64,000 nucleotides of DNA from UBA1847 sp942492205 (GTDB lineage Bacteria; Pseudomonadota; Gammaproteobacteria; Steroidobacterales; Woeseiaceae). Positions 52,093-61,089 of the stretch are shown here, in pieces. Numbering within the stretch: position 1 is the stretch's first letter; each line of letters opens with the position of its first letter. Location of the stretch: positions 124,001-188,000 of the forward strand of contig CALODT010000004.1 in assembly GCA_942492205.1 (NCBI GenBank), written 5' to 3'. Below the pieces are notes generated by a model, which saw only the letters and a list, made by a program, of their open reading frames with translations, was not told the DNA's origin and made no database searches. The position numbers and the translations under genes are program-made.

Positions 52093-52731
52093 CCACGCCC
52101 GGATGTCGTTGATCTCCTCCGCGCATACGGCGTGTGCCATTGGATAGTCATGCCACTCGACGCTGTATCCCGCTTCGACGAGCGTATCGGCTGCCGCGCG
52201 GCCCCATCGCAAGGGCAGCATCGGGTCGAACCTGCCGTGGGCCATGAAAACGGGCATATCCCGGTGGCCTGCGCTCGCAGTAACTTCGTCCGGCAAGGGA
52301 ATGTAGGTCGAGAGCGCCATCAGTCCGGCAAGCTGCCGGCTGGCATGCAGCGCCGCATTGATGGCGATGGCACCGCCCTGCGAGAAGCCGGCGACAACGA
52401 TCTTGTCGGGCGAAATACCACGTGCGATTTCGCGCTCGACCAGCGACTCGAGCGACGCCGTACTCTCGGCCACGCCGTCCGCGTCCGCCCTGCCCTCGGA
52501 ATCGAGGCTCAGGATGTCGTACCAGGCACGCATCGACATGCCGCCGTTGATCGTCACCGGTCTCACCGGCGCATGCGGAAACACAAATCGCAGCGGCACT
52601 GTTGCAGGCAAGCGAAGCTCGGGCACGATCGGTTCGAAGTCATGGCCATCTGCACCCAGGCCATGCAGCCAGATCACGCTGCCCACGGGGTCATTGCCGG
52701 TAGCGACCTCTACGGTCTCCAGTTGCTGCAT
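52072..52731 (-). CDS. Carboxylesterase/phospholipase (EstB/YpfH family)
   Basis: 219-residue alpha/beta hydrolase. VIWLHGLGADGHDF is the oxyanion region, VAGFSQGGAI the nucleophile elbow, MAHGRFDPMLPL carries the Asp and HDYPMAHAVC the His. Cytoplasmic, acting on short carboxyl esters or possibly lysophospholipids or acyl-thioesters. Convergent with the NRDE gene, with a 21-base overlap, and divergent from argR. Confidence 0.93.
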   Translation of the reverse strand: MQQLETVEVATGNDPVGSVIWLHGLGADGHDFEPIVPELRLPATVPLRFVFPHAPVRPVTINGGMSMRAWYDILSLDSEGRADADGVAESTASLESLVEREIARGISPDKIVVAGFSQGGAIAINAALHASRQLAGLMALSTYIPLPDEVTASAGHRDMPVFMAHGRFDPMLPLRWGRAAADTLVEAGYSVEWHDYPMAHAVCAEEINDIRAWLLTVFG

Positions 52732-52803
52732 GTCGAAACTCCGAAATTCGGGAAGCGGCGCAGTTTAGCGCAAAAACAGAAGCCAAAAAGATGCACCGCG
52801 GGC

Positions 52804-52832
52804 TTGACGAATTATGCACATTATAATATAAG
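52804..52832 (+). promoter_or_regulatory. Sigma-70 promoter of argR and probably the arg operon
   Basis: TTGACG (52804-52809) and TATAAG (52827-52832), each one mismatch from consensus, have the ideal 17-base spacing. The start would be near 52839, 29 bases before the argR ATG. Confidence 0.6.
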
Positions 52833-52850
52833 TATGCGCATATTTATGCG
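52811..52850. promoter_or_regulatory. Candidate ArgR operator (ARG-box-like region)
   Basis: An AT-rich stretch overlapping the promoter contains TATGC three times (52813, 52833, 52845), the perfect palindrome TATGCGCATA (52833-52842), and an ATTATGCACATTATAA element. The spacing of half-sites by about one or two helical turns fits a hexameric ArgR, but the sequence departs from the E. coli ARG box. Confidence 0.4.
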
Positions 52851-52867
52851 ATACGACGGATAGAGGC

Positions 52868-53320
52868 ATGCCCAACTCGAGCGAGGACCAGGCGCTGCGC
52901 CGCGAAGCGATCGTGGCGCTGCTGCGGCAGGGTCCGGCACGCACCCAGCAATCGGTGGTTAACGCCCTGGTGAACCAGGGTCTTGTCGCCACGCAATCCA
53001 GCGTCAGCCGCGACCTGCGTGAGCTCGGTGCCGTCAAGACGTCCAGCGGTTACGAACTTCGGGAGCCTGGCGAGCAGCGACACCAGCCCATCGCGGACAT
53101 CGCGACCTTGCTGCGCAAGATCAGCCCGGCGGGACCGCACCTCCTGGTACTACGGACGGCCGTCGGTGGCGCGCAACGTGTGGCACTGGCGCTCGATCGC
53201 AGTGACTGGCCGGAGATGGTCGGCAATATTGGCGGGGACGATACCGTTTTCGTGGCAACGGCATCCGCCGTGGCACAAAAGAAACTCATTGCACGCATCG
53301 AGCGTTCGGCCGGCATCTGA
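52868..53320 (+). CDS. argR: Arginine repressor
   Basis: 150 residues. The N-terminal winged helix has TQQSVVNALVNQGLVATQSSVSRDLRELGAVK, and the C-terminal hexamerisation domain has VGGAQRVALALDRSDWPEMVGNIGGDDTVFVAT, with the arginine-contacting GDDT. It represses arginine synthesis when arginine binds. It heads the arginine gene row, with argG starting 45 bases on, and likely regulates itself through sites in its own promoter. Confidence 0.95.
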   Translation: MPNSSEDQALRREAIVALLRQGPARTQQSVVNALVNQGLVATQSSVSRDLRELGAVKTSSGYELREPGEQRHQPIADIATLLRKISPAGPHLLVLRTAVGGAQRVALALDRSDWPEMVGNIGGDDTVFVATASAVAQKKLIARIERSAGI

Positions 53321-53365
53321 TTGCCTGACGCGCCACACATGACGAATTAACGGATCAGGATACCC

Positions 53366-54592
53366 ATGACAAAGGACCAATCTCCCATCATCCTCGCCTT
53401 TTCGGGCGGGCTGGACACGTCGTTCTGCGTACCGTGGTTGAAGGAAAACTACGGTCGCGAGGTCATCACGGCATGCGTCGATACGGGAGGCATCAGTGCC
53501 GAGGCGGCACTGGCGCTCGAAAAGCGCGCCCTCGCACTCGGCGCTGTCGAGCACGTCCTCATCGACGCCAAGCAGGAATTCTTCGATACGGTCATTCGCT
53601 ACCTGATCGCCGGCAACGTACTGCGCGGTCAGGCCTACCCGCTTTGTGTCGGCGCAGAAAGAGGCTTGCAGGCAGAAAGACTCGCCAGGATAGCGACGGA
53701 ACGCGGCGCCACCACCGTCGCGCACGGCTGCACCGCCGCCGGCAACGACCAGGTGCGCTTCGAGGTCGCTTTGAGAACGCTCAACCCGGATCTCGTATCG
53801 CTGGCACCGGTGCGTGACAACAACTGGGTCAGGGATGAGCAACTTCAGTACCTGCATGACAAGAGCCTGCCGTTACCGCCGCAAGGTTCCGACTATTCGA
53901 TCAACCGGGGTCTCTGGGGTATTACGATTGGCGGCCAGGAAACCCTGACCTCTGAAAACTCGATTCCAGAGTCGGCGTGGGTTCTGTCGGCGAATGCGTT
54001 CAGCCAGCCCAGGGAAATGACTCAGCATACGCTGGACTTCGCTGCCGGTGTGCCGGTTGGCCTGGACGGAGAAGCGCTGGCACCGGTCGCACTGATCGAA
54101 AAGCTCGAAGAACTGGCAGGCGGCTACGGTATCGGCCGTGGTATTCATCTGGGCGATACGGTCCTCGGCACGAAAGGTCGGGTTGCCTTCGAGGCGCCCG
54201 CTGCGATTACGCTGATAACAGCACATCGTGAACTGGAAAAACTGGTGCTCAGTGCCCAGCAAGCGCGCATCAAGGACACCGTTGCGGCGGTGTATGGCGA
54301 CCTGGTGCATGAAGGCAAACAGCTGGATCTCGCCTGCGACGACATCGAAGCATTGCTGGCATCTTCGCAGCAACGCGTAACCGGCACCGTGACATTCACG
54401 CTGCGTCCCGGACAGCTGTTCGTCGATGGCGTCAGCTCGCCGTACTCGCTGCTTGCCGCCACGAAAGGTGTTTACGGCGAATCGGCAGGCGAATGGACCG
54501 CCGCCGATGCTGTCGGCTTCGCACGCATTCTGTCACTGACCGGATCGCTGCAGACCCGGGCCGGGCAAGCCGGCGACGGAAACGCATCATGA
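53366..54592 (+). CDS. argG: Argininosuccinate synthase
   Basis: 408 residues, ATP-dependent joining of citrulline and aspartate. The PP-loop AFSGGLDTSFCVPWL, GCTAAGNDQVRFE and SDYSINRGLWG identify it. CAGGA lies nine bases before the ATG. The TGA overlaps the ATG of the following P-loop gene by four bases. With ArgF' upstream in the pathway, its citrulline must come from deacylation of N-acyl-citrulline by an enzyme not encoded in this window. Confidence 0.96.
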   Translation: MTKDQSPIILAFSGGLDTSFCVPWLKENYGREVITACVDTGGISAEAALALEKRALALGAVEHVLIDAKQEFFDTVIRYLIAGNVLRGQAYPLCVGAERGLQAERLARIATERGATTVAHGCTAAGNDQVRFEVALRTLNPDLVSLAPVRDNNWVRDEQLQYLHDKSLPLPPQGSDYSINRGLWGITIGGQETLTSENSIPESAWVLSANAFSQPREMTQHTLDFAAGVPVGLDGEALAPVALIEKLEELAGGYGIGRGIHLGDTVLGTKGRVAFEAPAAITLITAHRELEKLVLSAQQARIKDTVAAVYGDLVHEGKQLDLACDDIEALLASSQQRVTGTVTFTLRPGQLFVDGVSSPYSLLAATKGVYGESAGEWTAADAVGFARILSLTGSLQTRAGQAGDGNAS

Positions 54593-55644
54593 AGAGCGCC
54601 GTTGTCGACAAGATCGCCTCTGTAGCTCAGCACAATGCGCTGACCGCAGAACTGCGTCTCTCGGCCGACATCCCCTGCGAGGAGGGGGTGCTGGTTGCCG
54701 CACGGGTGCTTAACAACAAGTCCCGCTATAACCAGCTCGAGCTCACCTCGGGGCGCATGGCGACAGTTAACCAGGGAGACGTCATCGTCGGCGCTCTCGG
54801 GCATCGTAAGGCGCTGCGCGGCTATTCCGGCCACCTGCCGACAGCACTCAAGCCGGGTGACACGATACAGATACTCAATATCGGCGGAGTACTCGGTATC
54901 TGCGATTCCGCGAATCCCGATGTCGGTCCACCGTTCGACTGTGAAGTGCTGGGCACCGTCCTGAGCTTTCCTTACCTGGGTGAACGCATCGGCGTACCTG
55001 CCCGGGCGGGCGCAAATTCGCTCGCCGACGAAGAGGCGCTCGATACGGGCCAGGTTCCGGTGATCGCAATGGCCGGCACGTGCATGGACTCCGGCAAGAC
55101 AGCCGCAGCCTGCGCGATCGTCGGCAGACTCCGCCACCTCGGAATGAAAGTATCTGCCTGCAAGGCGACCGGCGTGTCGCTGCGCCGTGACGTGCTGGCA
55201 ATGGAAGATGCCGGTGCTACGGAAACAATGATTTTCTCTGACTTCGGCATCGTAACGACAACCGCGAGCAACGGCCCGGCGCTGACGCGGGCCCTGTTGA
55301 CCGGCCTCGCGAAAAACGCGCCGGACGTCATCGTGCTCGAACTCGGTGACGGCCTGCTCGGGGCATACGGCGTCGAGGCCATCCTCTCGGACGAAGCTAT
55401 CCGCAAGGCGCTGACCGCGGTAGTGCTTTGCGCCAACGACCCGGTATCAGCCTGGGGCGGTGCGAAAATACTGCGCGAACAGTTCGATATAGAGCCTGCG
55501 GTTGTCACAGGGCCGGCGACCGACAACGACGTCGGTATTCAGCAAATCGACGAGCGCCTGTCGCTACCTGCCATCAACGCACTCTCGCACGGCGTGGCAC
55601 TCGGTGATCTGATGGCCGCACTGCTGCAGAGGGAAAAAACATGA
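54589..55644 (+). CDS. Unknown P-loop NTPase within the arginine operon
   Basis: 351 residues, no characterised relative recognised. Residues 1-150 look like a beta-rich domain with repeated G-D-x-I-x-x-x turns (NQGDVIVGALGHRK, KPGDTIQILNIGG). Residues 157-340 are a P-loop domain: Walker A GTCMDSGKT (163-171), KATGVSLRRDVLAMEDAGA, and VIVLELGDGLLGAYG (Walker B-like), recalling dethiobiotin-synthetase/CobQ-type ligases. It overlaps argG before and argC after by four bases each, so it is co-translated with arginine genes and very likely has a role in the pathway or its regulation. An acyl- or amino-ligase function is speculation. Confidence 0.8.
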   Translation: MKSAVVDKIASVAQHNALTAELRLSADIPCEEGVLVAARVLNNKSRYNQLELTSGRMATVNQGDVIVGALGHRKALRGYSGHLPTALKPGDTIQILNIGGVLGICDSANPDVGPPFDCEVLGTVLSFPYLGERIGVPARAGANSLADEEALDTGQVPVIAMAGTCMDSGKTAAACAIVGRLRHLGMKVSACKATGVSLRRDVLAMEDAGATETMIFSDFGIVTTTASNGPALTRALLTGLAKNAPDVIVLELGDGLLGAYGVEAILSDEAIRKALTAVVLCANDPVSAWGGAKILREQFDIEPAVVTGPATDNDVGIQQIDERLSLPAINALSHGVALGDLMAALLQREKT

Positions 55645-56702
55645 GCCGCAAGATCTCCGCCGTTGTACTGGGTGCCAGCGGCTATGTCGGTGGCGAGTTA
55701 CTGCGGCTGATCGCGGCGCATCCGAACTTCGAGCTTGCTGCGGCCGTATCCGATCGCAGCGCCGGTCGACACATCGGCGAGACCTTCGGGCACCTCGCAC
55801 AGACCTATGCCGGCATCCATTTCGTTGCGCACGCTGACTGGCTCGACAGCGTAGAACGCGGCAGTTCGCTGGCGCTCTTTTCAGCAGCCCCGCATGGCGC
55901 ATCGGCCGCCGTTATCGCCAATGCACTCGACGCGGCGGACGCCAAAGGCGTCGATGTGCACGTCGTCGACTCATCCGCGGACTTTCGCTACACAGAGCGG
56001 GATACGTACGAGGCGGTTTACAACACACCGCACGGCGCTCCGCAGCTTCTCGATCAGTTCGTTTGCGCCGTGCCCGAACACATCCAGGACAGCAGCGCCG
56101 CGCACGTTGGGCATCCGGGGTGTTTCGCAACCGCGACACTGCTCGCTGCCGTACCGCTGGTTCGCTCCGGCCTGACCGAGGCAGAGGTCTTTGTCAGCGG
56201 TGTAACCGGCAGCACCGGGTCTGGCAAGAGTCCGCAGGCAGGCACCCATCATCCGGAGCGCAACAGCAACCTGTATGCCTACAAACCCCTGGCGCACCGG
56301 CACGCCCCGGAAATGTCCGGTCTTACCCGGGCGGCCAGCGGCCGCGACACCCGCGTGCACTTCGTGCCGCACTCCGGTCCGTTCGCTCGTGGCATCCACG
56401 TTACGCTGCAGGCGAAAGCAAAACAGGCGATCAGCGAGGCGGCATTGCGCGAGGTATTCACCAGCGCCTATGATGCTTCGCCATTCGTCGAGATCGTCAG
56501 CGGCACGCCGAGGCTAAAGAACGTGGTTGCCAGTAATATGTGTCACTTAAGCGTCGCGAGTGACGGTGACTCGGTTGTTGTGATGAGTGCGATCGACAAT
56601 CTGGTCAAGGGCGCCGCGGGCGGTGCCGTGCAGTGGATGAACCGGCTGTGGGACCTGCATGAAACGACGGGTCTGATGGCGCCCGCACCGGGATGGACCT
56701 GA
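55641..56702 (+). CDS. argC: N-acetyl-gamma-glutamyl-phosphate reductase
   Basis: 353 residues. The NADP loop VLGASGYVGGELLRLIAAHP and the catalytic Cys in VGHPGCFATATLL are intact; HFVPHSGPFARGIHVTL holds the catalytic His region. It reduces acyl-glutamyl phosphate to the semialdehyde. The sequence around DSSADFRY and SGKSPQAGTHHPERN resembles the type accompanying ArgF' clusters. It overlaps the P-loop gene before it by four bases. Confidence 0.95.
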   Translation: MSRKISAVVLGASGYVGGELLRLIAAHPNFELAAAVSDRSAGRHIGETFGHLAQTYAGIHFVAHADWLDSVERGSSLALFSAAPHGASAAVIANALDAADAKGVDVHVVDSSADFRYTERDTYEAVYNTPHGAPQLLDQFVCAVPEHIQDSSAAHVGHPGCFATATLLAAVPLVRSGLTEAEVFVSGVTGSTGSGKSPQAGTHHPERNSNLYAYKPLAHRHAPEMSGLTRAASGRDTRVHFVPHSGPFARGIHVTLQAKAKQAISEAALREVFTSAYDASPFVEIVSGTPRLKNVVASNMCHLSVASDGDSVVVMSAIDNLVKGAAGGAVQWMNRLWDLHETTGLMAPAPGWT

Positions 56703-57892
56703 TGTCCGTCGCGCAAGAAACAAAGCTCATGTCGGACCCGCGCGTTCGCGAAGCGCAGTACACAATTCCCGTTTACGGACAGCTGCCGTTTGTTCCCGAG
56801 CGTGCCAGCGGCTGCCATATCTTTACGGCGGATGGACGACGAATCCTCGACTTGTACGGTGGCCACGCCGTGGCCGCACTGGGCTACGGACACCCGGGCC
56901 TTGTGAAGACACTGGGCGAGCAAAGCAAGAAGCTGCTGTTTCAGAGCAACTCGGTTGCACTGGAGGTCCGCGCCCAGGCCGCCGAACAGCTGGTTCGCGT
57001 GGCTCCCGACGGCATCGACCGGGTCTTTTTCGTCAACTCGGGTGCGGAAGCGAATGAGAACGCGCTCAGAATGGCTTGCGTCGCAACAGGTCGCGGGAAA
57101 ATCCTGGCCATTACGCAAGGCTTTCACGGCCGCACCGCGGCGGCCGCAGCCGTGACCTGGAATTCGGACAAATGGTACGGCTTCCCGTCAAAACCATTTG
57201 ATGTTGATTTCATACCGCGCGACGACTGCGACGCCGCACTCGAGATGATCGACAGTGACGTAGCGGCTGTCATCGTCGAGCCGGTGCAGGGCGTCGCGGG
57301 CGCCTACGATTTATCCGAGAATTTCCTGACGACCCTGCGTCAGCAGACTCGAGCACTCGGCGCCCTGCTGATCGCCGATGAAGTGCAATCCGGCATGGGG
57401 CGTTGCGGCCAGTTCTTTGGCGTGCAGGTGTTCGGCATCAAGCCCGATATCCTGACCAGCGCCAAGTCGCTGGGCGCCGGCGTGCCCTGTGGCGCGGTGC
57501 TGTGTTCGCAGGAGATCGCCGCGAACTTCGGGCCAGGTGCGCTCGGCACGACCTTTGGTGGTGGACCGCTCGCCGCTGCCGCTATCGCCGCAACCATTGA
57601 CGCTATACAGACCGAGGACCTGCTCAGGAACGTGCGCGATCGCGAAGCACAGATTCGCGAACAGTGCGTCGTCGGCCCTGTACAAAAGATCCAGGGGATG
57701 GGCCTGCTGCTCGGACTCGTTTGCGACCGCCCGGCAAAAGAAGTGCAAAGCGCACTGCTGGAACACGACATTCTCACCGGCACGAGTGGCGATCCGCATG
57801 TCGTTCGCATACTTGCGCCACTGGTACTCGACGCAAAACACGTAGAACACCTCGCGCAGGCACTGCAGACGCTCGTGCCCGCGGCAAACTGA
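56702..57892 (+). CDS. argD: Acetylornithine aminotransferase (acyl-ornithine type)
   Basis: About 396 residues of PLP fold type I. LDLYGGHAVAALGYGHP, VNSGAEANENALRMA, FHGRTAAAAAVT, LLIADEVQSGMGR and LTSAKSLGAGVPCGAV (PLP lysine) identify it as the ArgD group. It makes acyl-ornithine from the semialdehyde. The ATG at 56702 overlaps the last base of the argC stop and has GGA upstream; ATG 56693 is an alternative three codons earlier. Confidence 0.94.
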   Translation: MSVAQETKLMSDPRVREAQYTIPVYGQLPFVPERASGCHIFTADGRRILDLYGGHAVAALGYGHPGLVKTLGEQSKKLLFQSNSVALEVRAQAAEQLVRVAPDGIDRVFFVNSGAEANENALRMACVATGRGKILAITQGFHGRTAAAAAVTWNSDKWYGFPSKPFDVDFIPRDDCDAALEMIDSDVAAVIVEPVQGVAGAYDLSENFLTTLRQQTRALGALLIADEVQSGMGRCGQFFGVQVFGIKPDILTSAKSLGAGVPCGAVLCSQEIAANFGPGALGTTFGGGPLAAAAIAATIDAIQTEDLLRNVRDREAQIREQCVVGPVQKIQGMGLLLGLVCDRPAKEVQSALLEHDILTGTSGDPHVVRILAPLVLDAKHVEHLAQALQTLVPAAN

Positions 57893-57916
57893 CTGTTTAA
57901 AACAAGGAATCTCCTG

Positions 57917-58924
57917 ATGAAAGCGTTTAATGACCTTGCCGATTTCTCCGACGAAGAGATCAAAGCACTCGTGGCGCTCGCCGGCAGGCTTGACCGTCAT
58001 CCGGAGCCTGACGCCTTGAAAGGCAAGGTGCTGTCGCTGCTGTTTCTAAGTCCGTCGTTGCGCACGCTCGCGTCGTTTCAGGCCGCGATGGTCCGCCTCG
58101 GTGGCGGCTCGTTCGTGATCTCGCCGGACATGTCGATTCATGGCCTCGAGTCGCGCCCCGGCATCGTCATGGACGGCGCCGCCGCGGAACACATTCGCGA
58201 GGCGGTTCCCGTCATCGCATCCTACGGCGATGCGATCGGCATACGCGCCTTCGCGGAACGAAAGAACATCGACGACGACATTGCGGAGGTCGAATTCAAC
58301 GCATTGACCGATCTGATCGAAACACCGTACATCAATATGGAATCGGCCATGAATCATCCGTGCCAGAGCCTCGCCGACTGGAAAACGATGGACGATCTTG
58401 GCGTACCGGCGAACGGTGGCAAATTCGTACTCAGCTGGGCCTATCATCCCAAGGCCCTGCCGCTGGCGGTGCCGGCGGCAACGCTGCACATGGCCGCGAA
58501 GCGCGGCATGGACGTGACCGTGCTTCGGCCGGAAGGCTTCGAATTGCCGGGCGCACTGATGCGAAAGGCCGCTGCCGCAGCCGATGCCGCCGGTGGCTCG
58601 ATAACAGAGAGCACCGATCGCGAAGAAGCCATGCAGGATGCGCATATCATCTATGCGAAATCCTGGTCATCCACGCGCCACTATGGGGACCGCATGGCCG
58701 ACCAGAAGCTTCGCGAGGAACACCTCGACTGGTGCGTCGACGAACCCTGGTTCGCCAATGCGAAGGAAGATTGTCGCTTCATGCACTGCCTGCCGGTTCG
58801 CCGCGGCGTCGTTGTGGCGGACGCCATTCTCGACGGTCCGCGCAGCGTCGTCATACCGGAAGCACGCAATCGCATGCTGGCGCAGATGGCCGTACTTCAC
58901 CAGATGCTCGGGAGTGGCCAATGA
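57917..58924 (+). CDS. argF': N-acyl-ornithine carbamoyltransferase (ArgF', acetyl- or succinyl-ornithine type)
   Basis: 335 residues. The carbamoyl-phosphate site LSPSLRTLASFQ and NMESAMNHPCQSLADW show the transcarbamylase fold. The MESA-x-x-HPxQ form and VMDGAAAEHIREAVPVIASYGDAIGIRAFA match acetylornithine/succinylornithine carbamoyltransferases of Xanthomonas and Bacteroides, not ornithine carbamoyltransferase with its NGLTDxxHPxQ form. The product would be N-acyl-citrulline. AAGGA lies eight bases before the ATG. Acetyl versus succinyl preference needs the residue lining the acyl pocket, which I cannot assign with certainty. Confidence 0.9.
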   Translation: MKAFNDLADFSDEEIKALVALAGRLDRHPEPDALKGKVLSLLFLSPSLRTLASFQAAMVRLGGGSFVISPDMSIHGLESRPGIVMDGAAAEHIREAVPVIASYGDAIGIRAFAERKNIDDDIAEVEFNALTDLIETPYINMESAMNHPCQSLADWKTMDDLGVPANGGKFVLSWAYHPKALPLAVPAATLHMAAKRGMDVTVLRPEGFELPGALMRKAAAAADAAGGSITESTDREEAMQDAHIIYAKSWSSTRHYGDRMADQKLREEHLDWCVDEPWFANAKEDCRFMHCLPVRRGVVVADAILDGPRSVVIPEARNRMLAQMAVLHQMLGSGQ

Positions 58925-59850
58925 CCTCCAAGAAAGACCGCGCGATCGTTGTATCGGCCCTCAAGCATGCCGCTCCCTACATACGGCTTTTCAAGGGCAA
59001 GGTGTTCGTCATCAAGGCAGGCGGCGAGATTTTCGTGGACCCCGCCCAGACCAGCGCCTTCATGGAACAGGTCGGTATCCTGCACCAGGTCGGTATCCGG
59101 GTGGTCCTGATACACGGTGGCGGACCGCAGTCGACCAAGCTCGCCGCGGCCCTGGGACTTGACACCAAGTTCATCGAGGGTCGGCGCGTAACGGACGGCG
59201 CATCGCTGGATGTCGCCACCATGGTCCTTAACGGCCAGATCAATACCCGCATTCTTGCCGCCTGTCGCGACTTGCAGATTCAGGCCGTGGGCATGAGCGG
59301 CGTCGATGCCGGACTGATTCGCGCGCATCAGCGCCCGCCGGTCGAGCGCGAAGGCGAGGATGCCGTCGACTATGGCTTCGTCGGCGATATCGATGGCGTG
59401 GATGCGGACGTACTTCGCAAGCAGCTCGACAACGGCCTGATGCCGGTGATCAGTCCACTGTCCTGCGACGAATCCGGCACGCTGCTCAATATCAACGCCG
59501 ATACGGTGGCCGCGGCCATCGCGGCCGAACTGAACGCCGAGAAGCTCATCCTGGCAACGGGGGCCGCAGGCATTCTCGAGGACATCACGGATCCGGGCTC
59601 GCTGATCAGCTACATGGACCGCGCCGCGCTCAAGAGACTGCAGAAATCGGGAAGCCTTGCAGACGGCATGTTACCCAAGGCGGCCGCCATCGATGCCGCG
59701 CTTGCCAACGGCGTACAGCGCGTGCACGTAATCTCCTACAAGCTACCCGACAGCCTGCTGCTCGAGGTATTCACCAACGAAGGCACCGGAACGCTGGTTA
59801 TCGATGACATCGCGGCCCTGACGCCGGCCGAACAGGGCGGCAAACCGTGA
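58921..59850 (+). CDS. argB: Acetylglutamate kinase
   Basis: 309 residues, amino-acid kinase fold. FVIKAGGEIFVDP, LIHGGGPQSTKLA, MSGVDAGLIRA and GILEDITDPGSL mark substrate and ATP sites; the C-terminal end (YKLPDSLLLEVFTNEGTGTLV) resembles kinase domains found in fused kinase-synthases, but no acetyltransferase domain follows. ATG 58921 overlaps the argF' stop by four bases; the frame is open further upstream inside argF' without kinase sequence. The source of N-acetylglutamate is not in the window. Confidence 0.94.
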   Translation: MTSKKDRAIVVSALKHAAPYIRLFKGKVFVIKAGGEIFVDPAQTSAFMEQVGILHQVGIRVVLIHGGGPQSTKLAAALGLDTKFIEGRRVTDGASLDVATMVLNGQINTRILAACRDLQIQAVGMSGVDAGLIRAHQRPPVEREGEDAVDYGFVGDIDGVDADVLRKQLDNGLMPVISPLSCDESGTLLNINADTVAAAIAAELNAEKLILATGAAGILEDITDPGSLISYMDRAALKRLQKSGSLADGMLPKAAAIDAALANGVQRVHVISYKLPDSLLLEVFTNEGTGTLVIDDIAALTPAEQGGKP

Positions 59851-61031
59851 GCAGGCTGTGGGACAAAGGCCTGCCCCTGGATGAACGGGTGCTGCGCTAC
59901 ACCGCTGGTGAAGATCACCTGCTCGATGCGCGGCTCGTTGCCTACGACGTGCGCGGCTCGATTGCGCACGCAGAGATGCTGGCAAAAACCGGGCTCATCA
60001 GTGATACCGACTGCGCCGATATCTGCAAAGGCCTGACGTCCCTGCTTAAGAGCTTCGAGCGTGGCGAGTGGCATATCAGCCTCGAAGACGAGGACGTACA
60101 CACGGCGCTTGAGACCCGATTGACGCAAAACATCGGCGAGGCCGGCGGGCGCCTGCATCTCGGCCGGTCCCGCAACGACCAGGTGCTGACGGCGTTGCGG
60201 CTTTACCTGCGGGATGCCGCGCTCGACCTGGCAGCACGTATTGAAGGTCTCCGGTCGTCGCTCGGAGAGCTGTCGGAACGGCAGGGTACTGTCGAGCTGC
60301 CGGGCTACACGCACATGCAGCATGCCATGCCGTCATCCGTCGCACTCTGGTGCGGCGGCTTTGATGAGGCGTTTGCGGATGCCGTCGATGGTATGCATGC
60401 GGCATCGAGACGCATCAACAAGAACCCGCTCGGAAGTGCGGCAGGTTACGGAACCCCGGGCCTGCCGCTGGACCGCGAGATGACGACGGCTGCGCTCGAT
60501 TTCGCCGTCACCCAGTCGCCCGTGACATCGGTACAGCTGTCTCGCGGCAAGGCAGAGAGCGCGCTGCTGTTCGAAATAACGCTGCTGATGCAGGACCTCG
60601 CGCGCATGGCCAGCGATCTTCTGCTGTTTTATACACAGGAGTTCGCCTACGTCTCGCTCGCGCCCGAGGTTACGACCGGCTCTTCGATCATGCCGCAGAA
60701 ACGAAACCCCGACGTGCTCGAACTGCTGCGCGCATCGTCGGCAACAGCGCACGCCTGCCTCGACGAATCGCTGATGATCACCGCGAAATTGCCGTCCGGC
60801 TACCAGCGCGACCTGCAGCGCCTGAAGTCGCCGCTGTTTCGTGCCATCGATCTTGCGATCGACAGCGTTGACATCATGGCGTACCTGCTTCGCGGCCTGC
60901 GGTTCCTGCCCGACAACATAGCGCTTGACGAGGGAATATTTGCAACGGCCGAGGCTTACAGGATAGTGCGTGAGGACGGTGTACCGTTTCGCGATGCCTA
61001 CCGTGCGGTTGCGAAACGCTACGCAAAATGA
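59847..61031 (+). CDS. argH: Argininosuccinate lyase
   Basis: 394 residues, cleaving argininosuccinate to arginine and fumarate. RSIAHAEML-like start (VRGSIAHAEMLAK), EDVHTALETRL, GRSRNDQVLTALRLYLRD, PGYTHMQHAMP and the catalytic loop GSSIMPQKRNPDVLELLR are all present. It is shorter than the usual 450-460 residues, the loss being mainly at the C-terminus. The start is GTG 59847 overlapping the argB stop. Last gene of the arginine row. Confidence 0.95.
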   Translation: MSRLWDKGLPLDERVLRYTAGEDHLLDARLVAYDVRGSIAHAEMLAKTGLISDTDCADICKGLTSLLKSFERGEWHISLEDEDVHTALETRLTQNIGEAGGRLHLGRSRNDQVLTALRLYLRDAALDLAARIEGLRSSLGELSERQGTVELPGYTHMQHAMPSSVALWCGGFDEAFADAVDGMHAASRRINKNPLGSAAGYGTPGLPLDREMTTAALDFAVTQSPVTSVQLSRGKAESALLFEITLLMQDLARMASDLLLFYTQEFAYVSLAPEVTTGSSIMPQKRNPDVLELLRASSATAHACLDESLMITAKLPSGYQRDLQRLKSPLFRAIDLAIDSVDIMAYLLRGLRFLPDNIALDEGIFATAEAYRIVREDGVPFRDAYRAVAKRYAK

Positions 61032-61089
61032 TGACCTATTCCCGCTGCAGGACTCTATAATCGCTCAATCGTCATCACGGGACTTTGAC

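Noticed and set aside
58360..58920. Long N-terminal extension in frame with argB
   Set aside because: It reads through argF' in another frame and has no kinase sequence; ATG 58921 with the 4-base overlap is the natural start.
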